Origin: Fallopia convolvulus
Taxonomy: Eukaryota; Streptophyta; Magnoliopsida; Caryophyllales; Polygonaceae
DNA length: 64,000 nucleotides
Reading direction: 5' to 3'
Assembly: GCA_964016875.1 (NCBI GenBank)
Contig: OZ024718.1
Span: 8,251,001 to 8,315,000 of the forward strand
The position numbers and the translations under genes are program-made. Below are positions 28,116 to 37,800 of the stretch, piece after piece. Numbering within the stretch: position 1 is the stretch's first letter; every line of letters begins with the position of its first letter. The notes beneath the pieces were generated by a model that had not been told where the DNA came from, ran no database searches, and worked only from the letters and a program-made list of their open reading frames with translations.

Positions 28116-28119
28116 CTTC

Positions 28120-30883
28120 TGTAACACCCCCTTCCTACCCTGGAGGTATTACCGCCAGTAACCCCGATTAAGACTAAACCGAAGTTACCCAAGGCTTTAA
28201 ACTGACTGAACAAACTAAAAACATTACAGCGGAATAAATACAATTGGTCTTATACAAACCTTAACCCAAAAAGAATAAATAACTAAATAGAACAACCTTC
28301 TATTTAAACAAAATCTTCATCAAGTCTTCCTTGATTTCTTACTTCTGAAACTCAGCTTCGCTTTGAAGTAGTTTAACCATAATCTTCACTCAAGTATAGC
28401 CATTGGAAACCTTTCTTCAACTTCTGGAGCTTCAAACATCTGAATCTGCCTCTTGAATCAACTTCCAAGAAATACCTGATGTGTCGTAAACCAACGATGG
28501 ACACCAGCCGACCATATAAAAGAAAAGAAAATGGACGGGTTAGTCTAATGAAAGACTAGCAAGCGGAGAATCTAACTTGGTTCTTATGGTTGTAACTAAA
28601 CATATTGGCATCCAAATCCGAATAGACTCGGATTTGATCCAACAGTTAGCAGTCTTATAGAGAATAAGAAGGATACTCGCATAATCAAGAGAGAGGACAC
28701 CACCGCTTGTGGTTTCTTTAAGAAGCATAAATAATTGTTGAGAACTCATATTAATCACATAACATTTTGAAAAGCTTCCGTCGACTAAAGCACCTGTCGA
28801 CTAATCAGATTGACTTAATCAAAGTTTGATTAAGAATCATTCATAACCGGGAGTAAGAATGGTTATCGAATAGACTAACCATCCGGGTACATTAATGTGC
28901 CTAACGCACTTATTTTTATTACTTTCATAACTTTTCACAAACATGTTGGTAACTTTTAAGCGGCTAAAACCGCAGAGAATCCACCTGTACATGGAGACGT
29001 CAAGATGAGGGGGATTATTTCAACCATGATCATTGACGAACACCTAGTACCAATTTGCACTTAGCTAGAGTGCATAAACACCTCCTCCAGCGTTGAGTGA
29101 GGTATGAGTCATGACCCGAATGTTGGGATATGATAGTAACGAGCTAAACCTCCCAACATAGACTGTGTTATAAAGAGGTCATCGGAGACTCGGCTCCTAC
29201 CCCTGAAAAACTAACTTACTTCACAATAATGTCTCAGCATGAGACAACATATAAGGCCACACATAACGGACCTAAATCCAGTTCTAACGCGAAACTGAAT
29301 AAACAACATGGTCATTATTTCTAACAAATATAACGACCTATCATATTTTATTAATCATACAAGTTGTTCCCAACGCAAATATTAAATGAGATACAATTTC
29401 TCATTTAATAACAATAACGCAAGAGAGAATCGTCCACTTGCCTTATAAGGCGTGCTCGACGTCCTTAGCAATTCCAACAGTAATCTGTATCATCCTTCTG
29501 ACAAATATAACCAAAGGATTTCTCAGCAACGAGCTCACAAAAACATCTCTTAGTTTTATTCTCAACACCTACAACTTTCTAATCGATAAACGATTTAATT
29601 TCCGAATATCGATATATAATAAATCCTTAGTTATCATGCTTCAAGGAGCCATCTTGGCGGAATTATAACTAATTATCCGCTTCCCTTTTGAAACAATTTT
29701 CTAAATAAAAATTGTTCATCAGCAACAATTCTAAGAGATTACCAAATTTCAGCTCAAACGGATTAACGACGAATCCCAAGTAATTATCCGAAGTCCTTTA
29801 CCTGACAATCGGTATCCAAAACTTGTTTTCGCTATAACGGAAGATCCGGACGTCCGTTTCACGAGCGGTTCGAACCTGCGGAACCGTAATAACGTCAAGA
29901 TTATAAAAACCATAAATTTAATTAGCAAAGCAGCACCGAAAGGCCCTTGCGGTGGCTCCGCAATCAAACCGCTAATTAATTTCGATCGTATATACCTTCA
30001 CTCGAGCCCATGGCTCGTGTGGCTCGATCATGGCTCGATCCCCGAGCCCGAGGGTGGCTGGGCGTTGCCCGACAGCAGCCCTTGCCATTGGTGGTGGTCG
30101 GACAAGTTAGAGGTCGCCGGTGACGATGTACGGCGAGGCGAGAAAGTGACCGGCGGCGTGTTCCTTCCTCCCCGAGTCCGGCGTTCCGCCATGGTTCTCT
30201 AGCTGGTTCCTTCACTTTGCAGCAGCCCAAACATAGCAAGAAGAAGAGGTTGAAGGTGAGAGGTGGAGGAGGAGAGGAGAAGCTAGAGGAAGAAGATGAA
30301 GTTAGCCGGCGGTGAAGGTCGAAATCTGTCGCACGAATACGTCGTTCCGTCCAAACTCTCTCGTAATTTGGTTTGGAAGAAGGAAATGATGGCTTTTGAA
30401 AAGTCAAGGAAAGTGGCTTCATCAAATTCTATCTCCCAAATCCTTAAAGGTTAAGCAAGAGACGTCAATGCCATTTTCCGTCCCGAAACGGGACTCGCGT
30501 TAAAGCTGTAAAATTATGTACATCGGATGGAAAAACTCACTACATGAAAAACGTCCCGTAAATTATGTAGACCAATAAAATTAATTTTCCATGATTTTAT
30601 CTTGCTACCTTCAATTTTTAAGGCTTCCGTTTCGTATTTTAAATCTTTACGGTACATAATTAAAAAGACGGCTTATCCAATAAATATTCTTTTTCCACCG
30701 AAAAATCCTAGAATTCACACCGATCCATAAAATCATTTTATTATGATTTTAGGATATCACCAACAATTTTCTAGGATTTAATCTCCAATAAAAATATTGG
30801 ATTGAGCGTTAAAACGAACCAAAAAGGTTAAAAGGATATCCGAGAAAAATTCAAAAATATCCTCAAAAACCGCAGTTATTACA
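28120..30883 (-). repeat. LTR 4 (outer, 5' LTR of the array)
   Basis: Complete LTR ending in CA at 30883, followed directly by the AAGGC duplication and no polypurine tract. This makes it the true outer end. By eye it is identical to LTR 3 and differs from LTR 1 at five positions. Confidence 0.95.
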
Positions 30884-30888
30884 AAGGC
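30884..30888. repeat. Right 5-bp target site duplication of the LTR array (AAGGC)
   Basis: Exact partner of 3785-3789, starting at the base after the terminal CA of the fourth LTR. Confidence 0.93.
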
Positions 30889-31344
30889 ATGGATTCGGAA
30901 CTCATCTGAAACAACCAAAAAATTTCGATTAAGGGGACGAATCGAGTAGGTGGAGACAGATTTCGAACAATCGAGAGAGCATTGAGGGAGATCAAGAGGA
31001 TTTGAGTGAATTTGAGAGAAATTGAGAGAAATTGAGGAACATCGAGAGGGTTTAGGAGAGATTGGGCTAACCTTGACAGATTTCGAACAAATCCGAACAA
31101 CTCAGAGGCACAAAGAGAGATTCAGAGACTTCAAGAGCCACCCACTCAAACCTTTTGTTAGATGTCGATCGAAAAGCTTGGATTCGAGAGGATTTGAGAG
31201 CAAAACTGAGTGTTTGGGAGAGATTATCAGAGAGCGTATTCAGATGCGCCGTCAAGGGAGTGAGAGATCTCAAAAGTGAGGAAGGGGAGTGAGTGAGGTT
31301 AGGGTTTGTGGGTATAAATGGGTGTGCAATGGGTAGATCTAGGG

Positions 31345-31350
31345 TTTATA
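31345..31350 (-). promoter_or_regulatory. Possible TATA box for the second mariner-element gene
   Basis: Minus-strand TATAAA, followed downstream by AAACCCTAACC and a CT-rich, ATG-poor stretch resembling a plant 5' leader. Its position, about 280 bases before the predicted leader-intron donor, is plausible; nothing else supports it. Confidence 0.3.
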
Positions 31351-31667
31351 GCAAGTGGATCTCTCAAATTGGATCAACCCAAAATTCATGGGCCACATGC
31401 GAGAGTAGGGGAAATGGAACCCTAAACCCAAAAACCAACATCTGCTAGATCCAAATTGGTACAAACTGTTTGGGTTTGTTAAAAAAAAATAAACAAAGCA
31501 ATTTTTTTGGGGTTTTAATGGAGGTAGGTGGTTAAAAGCTTGGGTGTGTTTTAATGGAGTTAATTGGTGGAAGAGAGAGAAAGAATATGAAAAAGATGGA
31601 TAAAAGATGATATTGTAGGGGAAGTTATGTAAAAGTAGTATGGATATAAAAGGAAAGGGGATAGTAC

Positions 31668-31726
31668 GACAAACATTTTGGGACGACGGAAATGGAAACA
31701 AGACAAACATTATGGGACGGAGGGAG
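31668..31726 (-). repeat. Right terminal inverted repeat with an inner second copy
   Basis: The outer repeat (31702-31726) ends in GGGACGGAGGGAG followed by TA. A second, similar copy (31668-31689, GACAAACATTTTGGGACGAC) sits just inside it in the same orientation, so this end carries a doubled terminus-like motif. Only the outer copy is next to a TA duplication and matches the left end best. Confidence 0.8.
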
Positions 31727-31728
31727 TA

Positions 31729-33235
31729 TAAGATTATAATTACTAGTCTAAGCATCCTTTTTTATGAGCGGTTTTTCTATCCTATAAGCATACTAATTTA
31801 AGGAACTAAAACTCTAGAAAGAAACTAATAAAGCCTTTTGAAAAATTAATTAATTCTAAGTAAATACAAATTAACTAATTATTTCCATTCGAAGGAGCTT
31901 AACCTTTAGGGATATATAAGAGAAATAAGAAACATATATATTGTCTATATAAGAGATAAAATTTTAAAATATATGTTTTAAATTAAAATTTAATTTATAC
32001 AAGTAATCATGAATAGATAAGATAAGTTTTTATCATTTTTAATCAAGATTCAATTTTTAAAAATATTTTGCATCATAGATGGATAAGAAGAAATCGATAA
32101 TGTAATTTTTGTCATCTTTTAATTTTTACTTTTTTTTAATTAAAATTTGATTTAAGAAGATTTTTATAGAAATAGATACATAGATAAATATAATATAATT
32201 TTATTATTTATTTTTGAAAAGATAAAGTAATATGAATAAAAGTTGAAAGATCTTATCATAAATATTCTTTAAGATAGTTAGCAAAAGATAGATATTATGA
32301 AAAATAAAAAAAATAGAAAATTAATTTAGAAAAGTTGAAATAATATAAATAATAATTAATTTTTTTAAAATATGAGGTGGGGTTAGAATTAACGTGGTTG
32401 CTTGAAAACGGTCGGCTTTTATAATATATATTGATGATTGATAGATTGAAAGTTCTATTTTAATCAAAATTTTATTTAAGATAAATCTTTTACATAAATA
32501 GATAAAAAATAAATATAAAATAATTTTTTTTAATTTTAAATAAAATTCGAATTTAATTTTTTCATATAAATAGATAGAATCTAAATTAATATATCTATCT
32601 TAATATATAATATCTAATGTACTATAATGTATTTTAATTTTAGATAAAATCTTTTAGATCTATCCTAATTCCTAATATATAATAGATAATATTTTTATTT
32701 TAGATAGAATTTTTCGTAAATTAATTTATCCTATTTTTATATTATCCTAAAATAATATCAATATATATAAATTACTAAAATAAAAAATCCTATGTGGCGA
32801 AATCCTAGGTGGCTTAATGTGAAAACGACACGTAGAAAAATCCTAGGTGGCACAACGTGATGGCCTTATTCCTTGCGTCTTTTATATATATACATAGATT
32901 ATAACACACTCCTTTTTTTTAGAATAACAACACACTCCTTAATTAGTGTTATTTACATAAATTTAGAAGTTGGCCATTATCTACAATTACTCCTAGCCTG
33001 ATGTGAGGTACGTGGTTTCCTGCAATATTGCTCTAGAAAGTTGACGTACAGGCATCATTATTTTTTTGAATTTATAGACTAGAGTTCTTAATTGACATCA
33101 TCTCTTATACAGCTAGTCTCGTCTGGTCTCAACCTCTACTCAATATTAATTTATGATTTCACCTTCTTTGTCTTAATAGGATGTTTAAGAGATACCTAAC
33201 ATTATTCATGAGAGTAAATAACTACCCATAGAATA
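31729..33235. other. AT-rich intergenic DNA
   Basis: Very AT-rich, with degenerate TAGATAGATA-like and AAATATAATATAATTTT-like patches and no credible gene. Three short copies of the motif AATCCTAGGTGGC (one with T for G) lie at 32784-32852. Confidence 0.6.
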
Positions 33236-33243
33236 TTGAAGAA

Positions 33244-33961
33244 TAGGGCTGTGTAAACCTGTTTCAGATCGGAAATTTACGGTCCAATCCAAGACAGGGA
33301 CCGAAATAGTCCGATCCACGGTCTTGATTTTATGAAAATTTTGATTCCGGTCTAAATCTAGGACCGGAACGGGAAATTACAGTCCGGGCCGTAAGACTGA
33401 TCTAGCTATACAATACAATTGATTTTATTATTAGGCTTAGAAAACAAGGTTGGGCAATAAGGCCCAATTTCAGCCGGTCCAATCTCTCTTCTTCACTATT
33501 TTCACACTTTCACTCACCATTTTTACTCGGTCGCGTTTCTTTTCTCCAACCCTAGTACGATCCGTCTCTGATACGTCGTTTGAACTAGTAACTAATCTAA
33601 CTTTTGTCTTAGAAAAGTGTAGTTGGCAACTATTGTTGGCTTTGTAAAAGCTATTATGTGTTTTGAATTTGACTTATTAGAATTAGTGGTTTAATTTTTC
33701 ATACAACTTGGTTCACTTATTACATATTTAGATTCAAATGCTCAATTACAGTCCGATCCAACAAAGACCGTAATTGGACAATGTTTAAGATCTAGTGATG
33801 TACAATAGTAATCCGGTCAAATCGGTCCAAACCCGGGACCGGACTATAATAGGACCGGAACGTAATGGTCCATACTTTTTTTAATTACGGTCCACCGGTC
33901 TGGACCGGACCAGATATATTCGGTATGATCCAGTCTGGTTTGGACCGGTTGCACAACCCTA
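33244..33961. mobile_element. hAT-type MITE
   Basis: Starts TAGGGCTGTGTAAACC and ends in the inverted form, GGTTGCACAACCCTA. The flanking 8-bp sequences are TTGAAGAA (33236-33243) and TCGAAGAA (33962-33969), a hAT-sized target duplication with one mismatch. The interior has many GGACCGG/CCGGTCC words, the subterminal repeats to which hAT transposases bind in other systems. It has no transposase of its own. Confidence 0.85.
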
Positions 33962-33969
33962 TCGAAGAA

Positions 33970-34590
33970 TAATCATATATGTCCCATATAGGTGGCATAG
34001 TAGTAAGATACATGAGGAACATTGTGAATTTTCAGGTTCGGTATCAGCTTTCATCTCTTCACTTGAGTGGAAACCATCCTCCACGTAATTGGGTCGATCT
34101 GGTCAACGCAAATCAATTTACTGGGTTCATAGTCTTTGCCAATTGGGTTATAAGTTCGGAGTTTGTCACCGAACATGAATTCCTCATCATTAAAAAAATA
34201 AAGATTATTAGATTAGAAGTGTATTTTCTACTTGAAGTAAAAATACAAAAATCCAATCACGAAACAAACTATTTGTTCTCTTAGATTATTGGAAAAAAAA
34301 ATTGATGCATTGGTGTCGCTATTTTGTAAAACCGTAAAGGGTTGTTGTTATTAGACATACGGAATGTGAGAAAAGCATCAACCAAGAAGAAGAAAGCAAA
34401 AGCAAACACTAAAAAGCAACACACCTTCTTTGCTTCTCTACCTTTTTATACAGTTTTTCTTCCTTTCCATTTGTAGTTTATTTTTCATGCTTTCAATTTT
34501 TATTCTGTATATTTGACAATTAATTGATATCCTTTTTACTGGTTCTCTCGCCGACAGATACTTCCTTTACACTCTCTTCTCTCTTTTTCA
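33970..34590. other. Intergenic DNA upstream of the SRF-like gene
   Basis: No gene is recognisable. The stretch from about 34380 becomes CT-rich and probably contains the promoter and the start of the 5' leader of the receptor kinase gene. Confidence 0.5.
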
Positions 34591-34870
34591 CTTGCTTCTC
34601 TACTACCCCCGTTCTCTCTCCTCATTACTCACAACTCACAAGCTTCGAATCTCCACCACCTTCTCTTTAATGGCGGAAGCTACGCTGCTCACTTTCTATC
34701 CAATTCGCCTTCCCTCTTCTCTACTCTCTTCCTTCTACAATCTCTTCGACAATGGCTTCTCCTTCTCTCTTCATTGGTAATTTTTACTCATCCGCTTGTC
34801 AAAACCACTCGCTTTGAGCTCGAGGGCTCCGTTTGATTTATTCATTTTCATCTCTTCAAGATCAGCTCAA

Positions 34871-37800
34871 ATGGCTCCCTTTTCCGTCTCTTTCCTCCTT
34901 TCTTCCTGCTTCGCCTTTGCGTTGATCGCGTTGCCTTTTGTGCTCGGGACCACTGATCCGTCTGATGGTAATTGACTGTCTTTTTCTTTTGTTATCTGAA
35001 GAATGTATATGTTGGGGTTTAGCTTAATCAGTTTGTTGTTGCTGATTTTGGTATTCGGATGGTTTATTCTGTGGATTTGAGATCAAATGCAGGATTAAAG
35101 ATTGGGGCTTTTTTTTCTGTAGTGGTTGGGTTATGCGGTGTAGATTTGTCCGTATCTCATGAGTTGTGAGTTGTTCTGTCATTTGACTCCTGAGAGTGGT
35201 TCTGATGGAAAAACAAAATTTTGCTGTTGCTGAACTTGAATTTTACTTAGCTGGATTATACTTAAGAGACTTCAGCATCACATGGCTATTTGTGTGTCTT
35301 GTTGGAGAATACTTCCAACAACCTGGACCATTGTTGTTCAAGTATTGAAATTGGCTATCTTCTAAGTCTAGTAGACCTAGTTTTTGTTTTTTGTTGAAAT
35401 TGAAAAACTATCCTTCTGATAAACATCTATCGGACTTGAAGGGTCAATTTCAGACCCTGCTGATCCCATTCGGATACATTTCGTCTTCTTTGTGATCTGG
35501 GGTTGAAAGTCATTTGAAATCCTGGAATCGTAAGCTAACTTTCTTAAGAATTAGAAAACGGAGGGGCACTTGTTATCTGCCTCTTTGTCCGAGTTTTGTT
35601 AAGTAGGTGCTTTCTTTTGTTCTGTTATTATGCTGTTTGCTTAATGTTGTTAATTCACATTTGGCCAGTGCAAGGTCTTCAAGTTCTCTACGGCGCTTTG
35701 AACAATCCTTCTCAGCTGTCTGGTTGGAAATCAAATAATGGAGATCCATGTGGAGAATCTTGGCAGGGGATTAAATGTGATGGTTCAGCTGTCGTGTCAA
35801 TGTATGATTCTTCTGACCATTAGAACTTTCTTAGTAGAACACATTTTTTGCATCCAACTATTTGGCTGACTGTGACAACTTGCTGGCTTAACAGTGACCT
35901 ATCTGGGTTAGGACTCAGTGGCACCATGGGATATTTGCTTTCAAACCTTGCTTCACTTAAAACTTTGTGAGAAATTCTCTTTTGGTCCTTCCTTGGGATT
36001 GTTAAAGTTGTGCAAAATGCCTGGAATTTTGTTTCTGTCTTTTAAATTGCTAAACTGATTGTTAAATCTTATGGCAGGGATTTGAGTGGCAATAATATCC
36101 ATGACGCTATTCCATATCAGCTACCACCCAATCTGACAAACTTGTAAGGATCAGTTGTTTATCATCGTTCACTTACTGAAGAAGGTAATGTTTTGGAACT
36201 TGAGTTTTTATTGATGGCTGTTTTTTGGTTTGTGATGCAGAAACCTTGCAAGCAACAACTTAACGGGAAACCTTCCATATTCAATTGCTGGTATGGTTAC
36301 ACTTAATACGTTGTAAGTGTGCGATCCTCTCTCTCTTCCCAGTTTATTTGCTTTTTCCAAGTCTTCTTTATGTCTGATTGTTGTTATTGGCTTGTAGGAA
36401 TGTCAGCCATAACTCGCTCTCTCAGCCAATTGGAGATGTATTCTCTAATCACTCCGATCTTGCAACAGTGTAAGATATTTGTCGAAACATGTGCTTCTTG
36501 GTGGTATTTTAATATTTGATTTGAGAAGTAAAATTTTAACCTCTCTAAGAGCTAGAATGAAGTTTAAATAGGGTGTGAAGGTAATGCCAATTCAGATAAC
36601 CATGTTTACTAGGCTTGATTGGGTAGAAGGAGGAAAGAGAATGGAGTTTTGTCCCCTTTCTATACTGTGGGGACTGTATGCTTTTCTGATAGCAGTTTCC
36701 ATACAAACAGTTCTTCATAAGAAAGAGAGATTCCACTGAATTGTTGCTCTTTTTCACTTTATAATGACTGGTTTCTCAAGTCTGATAACCACCCTAACCT
36801 CATGCTGATTGTTGCAGTGATCTCTCATTCAATAATTTCTCTGGAGACCTTCCAACTTCTTTCAGTTACTTGTCCAATCTTTCTATCCTGTAAGTGAACC
36901 AATGACTTATCCTATTACCGTAATCTATAACTACATCTGCTTTTGTCTCCTGATACATGAATTGGTTGGTTGCAGCCATGTTCAGAACAATCAATTAACC
37001 GGTTCTCTTAATGCTCTCACAAGCCTACCTTTGACTGATGTGTAAGTCCATATCACACTAATTGTCTATCTATAATTTATTACACTACTGTGCATTTGTT
37101 TGCTGTTTTTAAATTGTCTTAATGTTTTTTGCAGAAATGTTGCCAGCAATAATTTCTCAGGATGGATTCCAAAGGAGCTACTTTCAATCCCAAATTTTGT
37201 GTAAGCTTCCATGAACTGTTTACAATATTTATCTGTTTTTATCTCAATATCTGATTGGTAAAATTTTCCAACAGCTACAATGGTAATCCATTTAAAAATG
37301 GTCCCGCTCCTCCTCCCCCACCATATACTCCTCCTCCGCCTGGCAGATCTTCTGGTAGAAGCCATTCAAAACCAGCATCTCATTCACACGGCAGTCCTAG
37401 TAGTAGCCCATCGGCTGATTCCAAAAGAAGTGGGTTATCAGTTGGTGCTATTATTGGCATTATTTTGGTGGCTTCTCTGCTTCTTATGCTTGCCATACTT
37501 GTTCTTATATTGTGCACAAGGAAATGGAAAAAGAAAGAAGTTGTGGGAAGAACTTCTTTGGGCACTGTCTCTACTAATGCAGATAGAGGTAAACTTTGCA
37601 TCTTCTTCTTCTCACAGTTTCTGCAGAGTTGAAGGTTTAGTAAGAATTTTTACCATCATTATTCTATGCAATGAACACAGAAATGCAAGAGCAAAGGGTG
37701 AAAAGCACAGCGGTTGTTGCAGATCTGAAACCTCTTCCATCTGAAAAATTGGTAGTTGATAGAATGATGGGGAAAAATGGATCTATGAAGCGAGTGAAAT

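Larger units (their letters stand above)
22774..28119 (-). mobile_element. Retrotransposon interior, copy 3
   Basis: Same length. Two substitutions relative to copies 1 and 2 were found by eye: A at 24144 (C in the others) and A at 25110 (G in the others). Confidence 0.85.
3790..30883 (-). mobile_element. Ty3/gypsy-type LTR retrotransposon as a 4-LTR, 3-interior tandem array
   Basis: Four LTRs start at 3790, 11900, 20010 and 28120, spaced exactly 8110 bp. Each is 2764 bp and starts TG and ends CA. Three 5346-bp interiors lie between them. On the minus strand every interior starts near a TGGTATCAGAGC primer binding site (complementary to initiator tRNA-Met) and ends in an AAGGGGGTA-type polypurine tract. 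Decayed minus-strand pol is visible: LNFS, followed later by EFTYKNF and a GRKC motif, corresponds to the Ty3/gypsy integrase C-terminal part, and PLPFPEWKWEDITMD to the integrase core start. No long frame survives. The outer AAGGC duplications show a single insertion event. The array probably grew by unequal exchange between LTRs, or integrated as a multimer. Confidence 0.93.
3474..30905 (-). pseudogene. Second gene of the mariner-like element: acidic 110-aa ORF split by the LTR array
   Basis: On the minus strand, ATG at 30905-30903 lies directly after a strong splice acceptor (a T-rich tract then TTTCAG). The first 22 coding bases (30905-30884) end inside the AAGGC duplication, and the remaining 311 bases are at 3784-3474 on the other side of the array. 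Together they make 333 bases, exactly 111 codons with the stop. The predicted protein begins MSSESM, continues WLESSLDSHEHEPHSYE and ends in an acidic Ser/Asp run (SDSDSDE). A matching donor (AAG then GTTAGC, 31071) suggests a 166-bp leader intron, 30906-31071. I recognise no domain. It points toward the transposase gene. Intact before the insertion, it is now divided by 27 kb. Function unknown; a captured host gene fragment is an alternative to a true element gene. Confidence 0.65.
633..31726 (+). mobile_element. Mariner-like element carrying a nested LTR-retrotransposon array
   Basis: The ends are inverted copies of a Stowaway/mariner-type terminus, CTCCCTCTGTCCC on the left and CTCCCTCCGTCCC read inward from the right, both followed shortly by ATGTTTGTC. 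TA lies immediately outside each end (631-632 and 31727-31728), the target duplication typical of Tc1/mariner elements. Inside are a plus-strand DD39D transposase pseudogene (1032-2616) and a convergent minus-strand gene that was split by the LTR array at 3790-30883. Without the array the element would be about 4 kb, a usual size for plant mariner-like elements. Both ends remain recognisable, but the transposase is broken, so movement would need a transposase supplied from elsewhere. Confidence 0.88.

Noticed and set aside
4210..30202. Repeated sets of small open frames at 8110-bp spacing as a tandem gene family or satellite
   Set aside because: They are pieces of LTRs and interiors of one retrotransposon; TG...CA ends, primer sites and polypurine tracts explain the period.
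33450..33647. 65-codon frame inside the hAT MITE
   Set aside because: It lies between MITE ends with no transposase motif; length is within chance.
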